A DNA stretch of 64,000 nt, taken from assembly GCF_026420145.1 (NCBI RefSeq), contig NZ_JAPMLV010000001.1:744001-808000 (forward strand), written 5' to 3'. Of this stretch, positions 36,156 to 44,939 are shown one piece after another; positions within the stretch are counted from its first letter, which is position 1; the number at the start of each line of letters is the position of its first letter. The notes under the pieces are model-generated. The model saw only the letters and a list, made by a program, of their open reading frames with translations. It did no database searches and was not told the DNA's origin. The position numbers and the translations under genes were made by a program. This DNA is from Enterobacter pseudoroggenkampii. GTDB taxonomy: Bacteria; Pseudomonadota; Gammaproteobacteria; Enterobacterales; Enterobacteriaceae.

Positions 36156-37675
36156 CGCAGGCAATTATGTTGCAGGGCACCGCTTCTGACGTGGGTAAAA
36201 GCGTCCTGGTGGCGGGGCTGTGCCGGATTTTTTATCAGGATGGCCTGCGTACCGCACCGTTTAAGTCGCAGAATATGGCGCTCAACTCCGGTATTACGCC
36301 GGAGGGAAAAGAGATGGGCCGCGCGCAGATATTTCAGGCTCAGGCGGCGGGGATAACGCCGGACGTACGGATGAATCCGGTGCTGTTAAAGCCGACCAGC
36401 GATCGTAAAGCGCAGGTGGTGTTGATGGGGCAGGTGGCGACCGATATGGACGCGGTCAGCTACCACGAATACAAACCGCGCCTGCGGGAGCAGATCCGCG
36501 ACGTCTATAACAGCCTGGCCGGAGAGTATGACGTGGTGGTGCTGGAAGGCGCGGGCAGCCCGGCGGAGATTAACCTGCGCGATCGCGATATCGTCAACAT
36601 GGGGATGGCCGAAATGGCGCAGTGCCCGGTGATCCTCGTGGCGGACATTGACAGAGGCGGCGTGTTTGCCGCCATCTACGGCACGCTGGCGCTTTTGCAC
36701 GATCGCGAGCGGGCGCGGGTGAAAGGGGTCATCATCAATAAATTTCGTGGCGATGTTGCGCTGCTTTACTCGGGTATTGAGCAGATAGAAAACCTGACCG
36801 GCGTGCCGGTGCTGGGCGTGATGCCATGGCTGGATGTGGATCTGGAAGATGAAGACGGTGTGGCGCTGCAAAAGGGAAAATACCTGCGAACCGCCCAGCG
36901 CGATATCGACATTGCCGTGGTGCAGGTACCGCATATCTCCAACTTCACCGATTTTAACGCCCTGGCGGCGCAGCCCGATGTTCGCGTGCGCTATGTCCGT
37001 TATCCCCAGGAGCTGGCGGGGGCCGATCTCGTGATTCTCCCCGGCAGTAAAAATACGCTGGGCGATCTGGCCTGGCTGCGGGAAAGCGGCATGGCGCACG
37101 CGGTGCTCCAGACCCACCAGCAGAACGTGCCCGTCATGGGCATTTGCGGCGGCTACCAGATGCTTGGCGATACCATCATTGATGAGGTGGAGTCGGGGCT
37201 GGGAACCCAGCCGGGGCTGGGTCTGCTCCATACCGTGACCCGCTTCGCGCAGCGAAAAACCACGACGCAGGTCTCGGCGCAGATGGCGTCGGCGCTCCCG
37301 GCGTGGCTTAAGTCGGCAGCGGGCATTAAGGTGCAGGGCTACGAGATCCATATGGGAGAGACCCAACTGACATCCGACGGTAGCCCGGCGCTGTTTCTGG
37401 AAAAAGAGGGCGAGCGCATCGCGGACGGTGCCATCAGCGCTGACGGGCAGGTGATAGGGACCTATCTACACGGGCTATTCGATAACGATGCCTTCACGCG
37501 CGCGATGGTGGACGGCTTGCGCCAGCGCAAAGGACTGGCGCCCTTAGACGTTGCGGTAGATTACGCCGCCTGGAAAGCGCAACAGTTTGATATCCTGGCG
37601 AGCGCGATGAGAGAACATATTGATATTAAAAAGATCTATCAAATAATGCGGGAGCATCAGGAGGAAGGCGCATGA
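36152..37675 (+). CDS. cbiP: Cobyric acid synthase
   Basis: 507 residues, two domains like CbiA. The N-terminal ATP-binding region is [18 protein letters not shown]. The C-terminal amidotransferase has its nucleophile in [11 protein letters not shown] and a later YLHGLFDN. It amidates side chains b, d, e and g of adenosylcobyrinate diamide. It overlaps cobU by 4 bases. Confidence 0.97.
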   Translation: MTQAIMLQGTASDVGKSVLVAGLCRIFYQDGLRTAPFKSQNMALNSGITPEGKEMGRAQIFQAQAAGITPDVRMNPVLLKPTSDRKAQVVLMGQVATDMDAVSYHEYKPRLREQIRDVYNSLAGEYDVVVLEGAGSPAEINLRDRDIVNMGMAEMAQCPVILVADIDRGGVFAAIYGTLALLHDRERARVKGVIINKFRGDVALLYSGIEQIENLTGVPVLGVMPWLDVDLEDEDGVALQKGKYLRTAQRDIDIAVVQVPHISNFTDFNALAAQPDVRVRYVRYPQELAGADLVILPGSKNTLGDLAWLRESGMAHAVLQTHQQNVPVMGICGGYQMLGDTIIDEVESGLGTQPGLGLLHTVTRFAQRKTTTQVSAQMASALPAWLKSAAGIKVQGYEIHMGETQLTSDGSPALFLEKEGERIADGAISADGQVIGTYLHGLFDNDAFTRAMVDGLRQRKGLAPLDVAVDYAAWKAQQFDILASAMREHIDIKKIYQIMREHQEEGA

Positions 37676-38223
37676 TTTTGGTCACCGGAGGCGCGCGCAG
37701 CGGGAAAAGTGCGCACGTCGAGCAGCTGGCGGCGCAGCAGTGCGAGCGCGTGCTGTATATCGCGACGTCGGTGATTACCGATGAAGAGATGGCGCTGCGC
37801 GTTGACAAGCACCGCGCCCAGCGTCCTGCGCACTGGCGAACCTGGGAAGGGTATCGCGATCTGGGCGACGTGATTCGCCACCAGGTGCAGCCGGGCGAAG
37901 GCGTGGTTCTGGAATGCGTCACCACCCTGCTGTCGAACCTGCTCTATGACGCCAGCGGCGGCGCGTCGCCGGAGACCCTCGATTTTTCCGCGCTTGAGGC
38001 GGTGCTGCAACAGCAGGTGGACGACCTGATTGCGGCCTGCCAGCAGTCGGCGGCGCCGGTTTATATTGTGACCAATGAGCTGGGCATGAGCATCACGCCA
38101 GAGAATCGGCTGGCGCGTCATTTTGTTGATATTGCCGGGCGCGCGAACCAAAGGCTGGCGCAGGCGGCGCAGGAAGTGTGGCTGGTTGTCTCGGGAATTG
38201 GAGTAAAGATTAAATGCCGTTAA
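37672..38223 (+). CDS. cobU: Adenosylcobinamide kinase / phosphate guanylyltransferase
   Basis: 183 residues. P-loop TGGARSGKS (5-13); the histidine that is guanylylated corresponds to H47 in [26 protein letters not shown] and [10 protein letters not shown] follow. It phosphorylates adenosylcobinamide and forms adenosylcobinamide-GDP. It overlaps cobS by 10 bases. Confidence 0.96.
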   Translation: MILVTGGARSGKSAHVEQLAAQQCERVLYIATSVITDEEMALRVDKHRAQRPAHWRTWEGYRDLGDVIRHQVQPGEGVVLECVTTLLSNLLYDASGGASPETLDFSALEAVLQQQVDDLIAACQQSAAPVYIVTNELGMSITPENRLARHFVDIAGRANQRLAQAAQEVWLVVSGIGVKIKCR

Positions 38224-38972
38224 AAATGTTGTGGGCGACGCTGGGATTCATTACCCGCATTCCGGTGCCGCAAAAGTGGAGCGACGGCGTTGAATTTTCG
38301 CAGTATGGCCGTGGCGTCCCTTGGTTCCCGGTAGTGGGCCTGATCGTTGGCGTGCTGGCTGCCCTGGGCTATCTGGCGGTGAGCCAGACCGGCGGGGGGA
38401 TCTATATCGGCGCGGTCGCCTGGGTTCTGGCGCTGGTGCTGCTGACCGGCGGGTTTCATCTGGACGGTCTGGCGGACACCTGCGATGGCGTCTTTTCTGC
38501 CCGCACCCGCGAACGGATGCTGGAGATTATGCGCGATAGCCGGTTGGGAACCTATGGCGGTCTGGCCATCGTATTCTGCATCCTTATCAAAGTCGCTGCG
38601 GTAATTTCCCTGGCCCACCTTCCGGTTAATACCCTGTTTGCGCTGCTGGTCTGCGCGCCGATCGTCGGGCGAACGGCAATGGTGTTGGCCATGTACCGGC
38701 AGCGCTATGCGCGCGAAGGGGCTGGAATGGCAAACGCCTATCTTGGCCATATCAGCGGCAAAGAGACGGTCATCACCCTCTGCATCGGCGTGGCGCTCGT
38801 GGGGCTATTGGCCGGGGCGCACGGGCTTATCGCCAGCGTCATCACCTGGATTGTCGTCAACGCGGTAAAGACATTTTTAAGCCGCCGACTGAACGGGCTG
38901 ACGGGAGATACCCTGGGCGCGATGGAGGAGATCGGTGAAATGGTCTTCCTGCTGTCGCTACTGTGGGTCTGA
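38214..38972 (+). CDS. cobS: Cobalamin (5'-phosphate) synthase
   Basis: 252 residues, membrane protein with about six helices. The metal-binding acidic motif is LTGGFHLDGLADTCDGVFS, followed by RTRERMLEIMRDSRLGTYG. It joins adenosylcobinamide-GDP and alpha-ribazole phosphate at the inner membrane. Confidence 0.97.
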   Translation: MPLKMLWATLGFITRIPVPQKWSDGVEFSQYGRGVPWFPVVGLIVGVLAALGYLAVSQTGGGIYIGAVAWVLALVLLTGGFHLDGLADTCDGVFSARTRERMLEIMRDSRLGTYGGLAIVFCILIKVAAVISLAHLPVNTLFALLVCAPIVGRTAMVLAMYRQRYAREGAGMANAYLGHISGKETVITLCIGVALVGLLAGAHGLIASVITWIVVNAVKTFLSRRLNGLTGDTLGAMEEIGEMVFLLSLLWV

Positions 38973-38975
38973 TGT

Positions 38976-39584
38976 ATGCGTCTGTTTCTGGTTCGTCACG
39001 GTCAAACAGCCGCTAACATCAGCGGCGTATTTTACGGGAGTACCGATCTGGCGCTCTCGCCGCAGGGCATTGCCCAAAGCCAGCGTGTTGCCGGGTACCT
39101 GTCCGGGGTCGCGTTCGGGCACGCGCGCGTCAGCGCGCTGCAGCGTTCGCAGCAAACGGCGCGGCTTATCGTGCCGACAGCCCATGATGTCCACGTCGAT
39201 GCGCGGCTTAACGAGCTGGATTTTGGCGAATGGGAGATGCGTCACTTCAGCGACATCGAAAAAGAAAGTCCCGCGTCGTGGCAGCGCTGGATGGATGACT
39301 GGCAAAACGCAACGCCAGACGGCGGCGAAGCCTTCCCGCATTTCGCCGCGCGCGTCAGGGCGGCGGCGGATGAGATGAGTCAGCTGCAGCAGCGCGAAGA
39401 CATGCTCATTGTGGCGCATCAGGGCGTGCTGAGCCTGTTGCTGGCAACCTGGTTAGGGATGCCCGTGGCGGCGATGTGGCATTTCCCGTTCAGTCACGAT
39501 GCCTACACGGTCGTTGAAAATCGGGGCGGGCATTGGGTGTTACGGGTATTTAATGGCAGAAGCGTTTGGCAAACAGAAGAGTGA
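38976..39584 (+). CDS. cobC: Alpha-ribazole-5'-phosphate phosphatase
   Basis: 202 residues, histidine phosphatase: catalytic RHGQT with H8, ELDFGEWEMRHFSDIE and the second histidine in IVAHQGVLS. It removes the 5' phosphate in nucleotide-loop assembly. In Salmonella cobC is far from the cob operon; here it sits between cobS and cobT, 3 bases after cobS, so all loop-assembly genes share one transcript. Confidence 0.95.
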   Translation: MRLFLVRHGQTAANISGVFYGSTDLALSPQGIAQSQRVAGYLSGVAFGHARVSALQRSQQTARLIVPTAHDVHVDARLNELDFGEWEMRHFSDIEKESPASWQRWMDDWQNATPDGGEAFPHFAARVRAAADEMSQLQQREDMLIVAHQGVLSLLLATWLGMPVAAMWHFPFSHDAYTVVENRGGHWVLRVFNGRSVWQTEE

Positions 39585-39589
39585 GGGTG

Positions 39590-40651
39590 ATGAGGATGGG
39601 GACAGTGAAGGCGCTGGCGGCGGCCATCAGACCGCTTGATAAACAGAAGATTCAGGCGGCCTCAAGGCATGTTGATGGCTTAATAAAGCCGACAAACAGC
39701 CTGGGTCGGCTGGAAAGTCTGGCAATACAGCTTTCGGGAATGTGGGGCATCGACAGGCTCGATAATCTGCAAAAAGAGATTATCGTCATGTGCGCCGACC
39801 ATGGCGTGTTTGATGAAGGCGTGGCCGTGACGCCGAAAGTGGTGACCTGGCTTCAGGCCGTCAATATGCAAAAGGGGTTGACCGGAGTGTGCGTGCTGGC
39901 CCGCAATAGCCAGACGTCGGTACTGCCCGTTGACATCGGTATTGACGGCGAGCCTATCGACAATATGCTCAGCCTTAAACTCTCGCGCGGCTGCGGGAAT
40001 ATCGCTCAGGGACCGGCGATGAGCCGTCAGGATGCCGAGCACCTGCTGCTGGCGAGTGCCAGCCTCGTTAAAAAACGCGCGCAGGAGGGGATCTCCGTCT
40101 TTGGCGTAGGCGAGCTGGGTATTGCCAATACGACGCCGGCCTCGGCAATCATCAGCGTGCTGACCGACAGCGATCCGCATGATGTGGTGGGGATTGGGGC
40201 CAATTTGCCGCAGGACCGGGTGCAGCATAAGGAAACCATAGTCCGGCAGGCGATACGCATAAACCAGCCGGATGCGCGCGATGCGGTTGATGTGCTGGCC
40301 AAAGTCGGCGGCTATGACCTGGTGGGCATGACCGGGGTGATATTGGGCGCTGGCGCATGCGGACTGCCCGTGGTGTTAGACGGTTTTCTCTCGTATGCCG
40401 CCGCCATTGCCGCCTGTCAGATTGCGCCAGAAGTGAAGAACTACTGTATTCCCTCTCATTTTTCCGCCGAAAAGGGGGCCAGGCGCGCGCTGGAGCACCT
40501 TGGGCTGGCGCCGTTTATCCATCTTGACATGCGTCTTGGCGAAGGGAGCGGTGCCGCGCTGGCAATGTCTATCGTCAGCGCGGCCTGCGCAATGTACTGC
40601 GAGATGGGGCAACTGGCGCAAAGCGGCATTGAGTTGCCCGTTCCGGCATGA
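39590..40651 (+). CDS. cobT: Nicotinate-nucleotide--dimethylbenzimidazole phosphoribosyltransferase
   Basis: 353 residues from ATG 39590 with GAGGG upstream. Signature pieces are CADHGVFDEGVAVTPK, GIGELGIANTTPASA-like VGELGIANTTPASA, and the catalytic glutamate in RLGEGSGAALAM. It transfers ribose phosphate to the lower-ligand base. It is the last gene of the operon, followed by nested hairpins. Confidence 0.96.
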   Translation: MRMGTVKALAAAIRPLDKQKIQAASRHVDGLIKPTNSLGRLESLAIQLSGMWGIDRLDNLQKEIIVMCADHGVFDEGVAVTPKVVTWLQAVNMQKGLTGVCVLARNSQTSVLPVDIGIDGEPIDNMLSLKLSRGCGNIAQGPAMSRQDAEHLLLASASLVKKRAQEGISVFGVGELGIANTTPASAIISVLTDSDPHDVVGIGANLPQDRVQHKETIVRQAIRINQPDARDAVDVLAKVGGYDLVGMTGVILGAGACGLPVVLDGFLSYAAAIAACQIAPEVKNYCIPSHFSAEKGARRALEHLGLAPFIHLDMRLGEGSGAALAMSIVSAACAMYCEMGQLAQSGIELPVPA

Positions 40652-40660
40652 CGGAAAGGC

Positions 40661-40702
40661 AAAAACCCCAGCCAGGCTGGACGCCGGAAAGCGTCCAGCT
40701 TT
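40661..40702. terminator. Overlapping hairpins between cobT and the AraC gene
   Basis: Two alternative stems share sequence: CCAGCC-A-GGCTGG (40668-40680) and GCTGGACGC-CGGAAA-GCGTCCAGC (40676-40699). The second is followed by TTT for the plus strand; the first is followed by GGGGTTTTT on the minus strand. They look like a terminator for each of the two converging genes. Confidence 0.7.
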
Positions 40703-40724
40703 GGGCCAGCGGTCAACCCCCCCC

Positions 40725-41582
40725 TTAACAGGGCATTCTGGTGCAGCGGATACGACGTCGATACTGCAGCGGCGTCTGACGCATCATCTTTTTAAAGCAG
40801 GTAATGAAATAGGTCACCTCGCTAAACCCGACTGCCAGCGCAATAGCGTCAATTGGCTCATCGCTGTACCGCAACAGCTCGCAGCTGCTTTTTATCCGCC
40901 GGGTCAGCAAATATTCGTGGATGCTACCGCCGGTCTGCTGGCGAAAAATGCGTGAGGTATAGCTGCGCGAAAGCCCCAGGTCGTGCGCTAGCTGGTCGAG
41001 TGAAAACTTGCTGGCATAGTGGGCTTCGACCCAGCTCATAATCCGCGAGGCGACGGTCTGCTGGCGCGGCGGGTATGGCTGCGGCTGCTCGGGCAGAAAC
41101 GTCATGAGCTGCATCATCAGAAAGGCCACCTCGCACGCCTCGGTCTGCTCGCTGCCCTCCAGGCGCTGAAACTGTTCAAGGATCCTTTCGATAAACGCTG
41201 CGTGCTCGCTGAGATCGTAGATTTGCGCCGGAAGATTGCTGGCGGCCAGCGCGGCGAACCGGGCCTGATGGCGCGGGAAGGCGCCGAGCGCACTTTCGAC
41301 CACCGATTGCTCAATGTGCATGGTGGTGCGGTGATAGGAATTCTTATCGCTATGATCGACCTGCACTTTGTGCAAACGGAAGGGCGGGAAGATAAATAAT
41401 CGCCCCGGACGGGCGGTGTAGTGCTGATTATCCACCACCACGATGCCGTAGCCGCTGGAGATATAGAGCAATTCAACGCATTGATGCCAGTGGTAGTAAA
41501 TCGCGCTGGTGGTGGACATGCGGTTAAAAGAAATGGCCTGCCGATCGAGCGTAATTCGTTCCAGCAGCTGCGTTTCACCCAT
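40725..41582 (-). CDS. AraC-family transcriptional regulator
   Basis: 285 residues. N-terminal cupin-type sensing domain (HWHQCVELLYISSGYG, FIFPPFRLHKV) and C-terminal double helix-turn-helix (FSLDQLAHDLGLSRSYTSRIFRQQTG and IDAIALAVGFSEVTYFITCFKKM regions). It is divergent from the uronyl-oligosaccharide genes, with a CRP site between, so it is probably their sugar-responsive regulator. The effector is unknown. Confidence 0.92.
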   Translation of the reverse strand: MGETQLLERITLDRQAISFNRMSTTSAIYYHWHQCVELLYISSGYGIVVVDNQHYTARPGRLFIFPPFRLHKVQVDHSDKNSYHRTTMHIEQSVVESALGAFPRHQARFAALAASNLPAQIYDLSEHAAFIERILEQFQRLEGSEQTEACEVAFLMMQLMTFLPEQPQPYPPRQQTVASRIMSWVEAHYASKFSLDQLAHDLGLSRSYTSRIFRQQTGGSIHEYLLTRRIKSSCELLRYSDEPIDAIALAVGFSEVTYFITCFKKMMRQTPLQYRRRIRCTRMPC

Positions 41583-41684
41583 ATTACCTCCAGGACAACA
41601 GATTTAAATTTTTAGGCCATCATTTGTAATTTATCCCCCTCGCGTTCGACAAAATCCAGCAAAAATGAAATGGCGGTTTAATTT

Positions 41685-41700
41685 TGTGAGTCTGCTCACT
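41685..41700 (+). promoter_or_regulatory. CRP-binding site
   Basis: TGTGA-GTCTGC-TCACT matches the CRP consensus TGTGA-N6-TCACA at 9 of 10 core positions, with A/T on the left flank. It lies in the divergent region between the AraC gene and the DUF2264 operon and implies catabolite control of this sugar locus. Confidence 0.7.
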
Positions 41701-41810
41701 CAGCGCCGGGAATAAAAGCAGTTACTCTTCATTCAGACGTCGCACTCGTGGCTTTAAAAAGCCTAATAACAATAACTTATCTCTACCCTCGTGTAATGCG
41801 GGAGGACCCT

Positions 41811-43649
41811 GTGCAACCTGAAAATATTCATCTGGATAACCCACTGACAAGCCGGGAAGAGGTGCTACGGCTGGTTAACGACATGCTGAACGCGGTGTCG
41901 CCCTGGTTTAAAAAAGACGCCAGCCGCATTGATTTAGCGAACTTTACCGCTCACTACGGCCAGCAGGTGGCGAACATGGAAACGTTTTCCCGCCTGCTGT
42001 GGGGCGTGACGCCGCTGTTGGCTGGCGGCAGCGAGCCGCAGCACTTCTCATTCTATTTACAGGCGATAAAAAACGGCACCGATCCGCAGCATGCCGATTA
42101 CTGGGGCGACGTCGGGCCTTACGATCAGCGAATCGTCGAGATGGCGGCCTACGGGCTGCTGCTGGCGCTGGCGGGTGAAACCGTACTGGCACACTTCACC
42201 GAGACGGAGAAAGAGAATTTATGGCGCTGGCTAAAGCAGTGCGAGACCCGGGAAATCCCCGATAACAACTGGCACTTCTTCCCGATTCTGGTGCAGGTCG
42301 GCTTCCATTATTGCGGCATGCCGACCAACCCCCAGGCGCTGGAAGATCATTTTGCTGCCATGGAGCACTACTACCTCGGCGATGGCTGGTACTCCGATGG
42401 TCCGGGACGGCCGCGCGACTATTACATCTCGATGGGCTTCCATTTCTATGGCCTGATTTACGCGAAGCTCATGGCTGGGGTCGATCCACAGCGCTGTGCA
42501 ACGCTGCGTGACCGGGCCGCGCGTTTCTCCTCTGACTTCATCCATTTCTTTGCCGAAGACGGCGCGGCGATCCCGTTTGGCCGTAGCCTGACCTACCGCT
42601 TTGCCGAGGCGGCGTTCTGGAGTGCGGCGGCCTTCGCCGGGCTGGAGGTCTTTTCGCCCGGCGCGATTAAGGGCATCGTTCTGCGTCATCTGCGCTGGTG
42701 GCTAAAGCAGCCGATATTCGACCGCGACGGCGTGCTGAGCGTCGGTTACAGCTACCCGAATCTGGCGATGGCGGAAGACTACAACGCGCCGGGGTCGCCG
42801 TACTGGGGCCTGAAGACCCTGCTGGTGCTGGCATTAGATGAGGGCGATGCTTTCTGGCAGGCGGCCGAGCTGCCGCTGCCGCCGTTGCCCGTGCAGCACA
42901 CGATAGCCCACGCGGATCAGGTGGTGGTGCATCAGGCCGATCACCTGTGGATGCTGACGTCCGGCCAGCTGGAGCTGAACAACTTCGTGAATACCGAAGC
43001 GAAATACTGCAAATTTGCCTATTCCACCCGCTTTGGCTTCACCATCGAACGCGGGCGCTACGGACTGAACCATGCCTCGCCCGATTCGATGCTGCTGCTG
43101 GCCGAAAAGGATAACTACTGGCGTGGCCGCCGCGAATGCCAGCACGTGGTCACCGCTGACGGCACCATTTACAGCCGCTGGCTGCCGTGGCGCGACGTGG
43201 AGATTGAGAGCTGGCTGCTGGCACTGGGCGACTGGCAGCTACGCGTCCATCGTATCGATACCCGGCGCGCGCTGGACTGCGCGGAGGGGGGCTTTAGCCT
43301 GGCGAACCGCCCGCAGCCGCAGGTACACGAGAGTGACGGTGCCTGCTGGTTACGCAGTGCCCGGGATGTCTCAGCCATTTTCTGTCTACACCCGCACGCC
43401 CGCCGCGGCGAGGCGGTGGTGACGCCGCCAAACAGTAATCTGCTGTTCGCCGAGCGCGCGGCGGTGCCGGTGCTGCGCGGCGAGCTCGACCCCGGTAAGC
43501 ATGTGTTAATCAGCGCGGTGTGGGCAGGAAATGCCGCCGACTTCGATCCGCAACGCTGCCCGCAGGCCTTCATTAGCGATGACGCGGTACGCTTCGTGAC
43601 GGCACGACAAGAAACGACGCTCGTTCTGGCTCCGGAGGCATTGCTATGA
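41811..43649 (+). CDS. DUF2264 protein (putative polysaccharide-oligomer processing enzyme)
   Basis: 612 residues from GTG 41811, chosen because GGAGGA lies 5 bases upstream; upstream ATGs at 41796 and 41748 have no ribosome site. No signal peptide, so cytosolic. The N-terminal 380 residues match DUF2264 (YWGDVGPYDQRIVEMAAYG, NWHFFPILVQVGF, YSDGPGRPRDYYISMGFHF), which looks like an alpha/alpha-barrel with many aromatic and acidic residues. The last 230 residues are beta-rich, as in polysaccharide lyases and uronyl-processing enzymes. The activity has not been assigned. It overlaps the transporter gene by 4 bases and shares the operon with a GH88 hydrolase. Confidence 0.9.
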   Translation: MQPENIHLDNPLTSREEVLRLVNDMLNAVSPWFKKDASRIDLANFTAHYGQQVANMETFSRLLWGVTPLLAGGSEPQHFSFYLQAIKNGTDPQHADYWGDVGPYDQRIVEMAAYGLLLALAGETVLAHFTETEKENLWRWLKQCETREIPDNNWHFFPILVQVGFHYCGMPTNPQALEDHFAAMEHYYLGDGWYSDGPGRPRDYYISMGFHFYGLIYAKLMAGVDPQRCATLRDRAARFSSDFIHFFAEDGAAIPFGRSLTYRFAEAAFWSAAAFAGLEVFSPGAIKGIVLRHLRWWLKQPIFDRDGVLSVGYSYPNLAMAEDYNAPGSPYWGLKTLLVLALDEGDAFWQAAELPLPPLPVQHTIAHADQVVVHQADHLWMLTSGQLELNNFVNTEAKYCKFAYSTRFGFTIERGRYGLNHASPDSMLLLAEKDNYWRGRRECQHVVTADGTIYSRWLPWRDVEIESWLLALGDWQLRVHRIDTRRALDCAEGGFSLANRPQPQVHESDGACWLRSARDVSAIFCLHPHARRGEAVVTPPNSNLLFAERAAVPVLRGELDPGKHVLISAVWAGNAADFDPQRCPQAFISDDAVRFVTARQETTLVLAPEALL

Positions 43650-44926
43650 GCACATCATCGTCCGTACGCGCCGCACAGTACAAAATGAGTACCTTTATTT
43701 TTCTTTACTTCTTCACCTGGTCATCCAGCTTTGGCCTGTACGCCCTATGGCTGAGCCAGAAAGTGGGCCTCGATAGCGTCACCATCGGCAGCGTGTTCGC
43801 CATCAACGGTGTCTTCGCGGTGGTTCTGAAACCAGTGTACGGCTACATCATGGACAAAATAGGTATGAGCAAATGGCTGCTCTATTTTGTCTGCGCCATT
43901 TCCGCGCTGATGGCGCCGTTCTTCGCGCTGGTGTACCAGCCGCTGCTGCAAAGCCATGCGATGGCGGGGATTATCATCGGCGCGCTGTATCTGAGCCTGG
44001 GCTGGTACGCCGGCGTGGCGGCGTCTGAATCTTACGCCGACCGCTTTAGCCGCCTGTACGGGCTGGAGTTTGGCCGCATCAGAATGTGGGGTTCACTGGG
44101 CTGGGCGATGGCGGCGTCGGTCTCCGGGCTGTTGTTTAACGTCACCCCGCTGGCCAACTTTCTGCTTAGCAGCGGGACCTCGGTACTGATGCTGCTGGTG
44201 CTGATTAGCCTCAAAATCGGCGACGAGCAGCTGCGCAATAACAGCGTTATTTCCGCAAATAAGATCGTCTTCGCCGACGTGCTGATGCTCCTGAAAAACC
44301 GCAAATTCTGGATGTTCAGCCTCTACGTCGCCGGGGTGGCGTGGATGATGTTTATCGCCGAACAGCAGTTCCCGCGCTACTTCGTGTCGTTCTTCGCCAC
44401 CAAAGAGCAGGGGAATGCCTGGTACGGCTACCTGAGTACCGTCCAGTCGGGGATGGAATTCGTGATGATGATGTTTATCCCGTGGCTGGTGAATCACTAC
44501 GGCGCCAAGCGCGGCCTGCTGTTCTGCGGCTGTGTGGTCGGAGCGCGGCTGATCGCCTCCGGGCTGACCAGCGACCCGATTGTTATCTCCATCATCAAAC
44601 CGTTTTATGGCGTCGAGATCGCGCTGCTGCTCATCTCGGTCTTCAAATACATCGCGGAGCATTTCCATCGTCGGGTTAACGCCACGATGTACCTGCTGGG
44701 CTACCAGGCGATGATTTACGTGGGTTCGATTGTGGTCGCCCCACCTGCCGGCTATCTGTACGACAGGATTGGCTTTGAGCATACCTATCTGCTGATGGGC
44801 TGCTGCGCCCTGGTATTTACGCTGATTTCCGCCTTTACGCTGTCGCGCTGCCAGTCGACGCGCGATGACTCACGATCCTTTGCTCCGGCTTTAGATACCG
44901 CCCCGGTTGAACCGGCCAAACATTAA
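43646..44926 (+). CDS. MFS oligosaccharide:H+ symporter (LacY/RhiT-like)
   Basis: 426 residues with 12 membrane segments. The opening FIFLYFFTWSSSFGLYALWL resembles oligosaccharide:proton symporters such as RhiT, and FGRIRMWGSLGWAMAASVSG is the family loop-helix motif. It probably imports the unsaturated uronate disaccharide or oligosaccharide handled by the two flanking enzymes; the substrate is inferred from context. Confidence 0.9.
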   Translation: MSTSSSVRAAQYKMSTFIFLYFFTWSSSFGLYALWLSQKVGLDSVTIGSVFAINGVFAVVLKPVYGYIMDKIGMSKWLLYFVCAISALMAPFFALVYQPLLQSHAMAGIIIGALYLSLGWYAGVAASESYADRFSRLYGLEFGRIRMWGSLGWAMAASVSGLLFNVTPLANFLLSSGTSVLMLLVLISLKIGDEQLRNNSVISANKIVFADVLMLLKNRKFWMFSLYVAGVAWMMFIAEQQFPRYFVSFFATKEQGNAWYGYLSTVQSGMEFVMMMFIPWLVNHYGAKRGLLFCGCVVGARLIASGLTSDPIVISIIKPFYGVEIALLLISVFKYIAEHFHRRVNATMYLLGYQAMIYVGSIVVAPPAGYLYDRIGFEHTYLLMGCCALVFTLISAFTLSRCQSTRDDSRSFAPALDTAPVEPAKH

Positions 44927-44939
44927 TTCAGGAGTTGTT

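Noticed and set aside
36386..37366. A 326-codon open frame on the minus strand.
   Set aside because: Antisense to cbiP; shadow frame.
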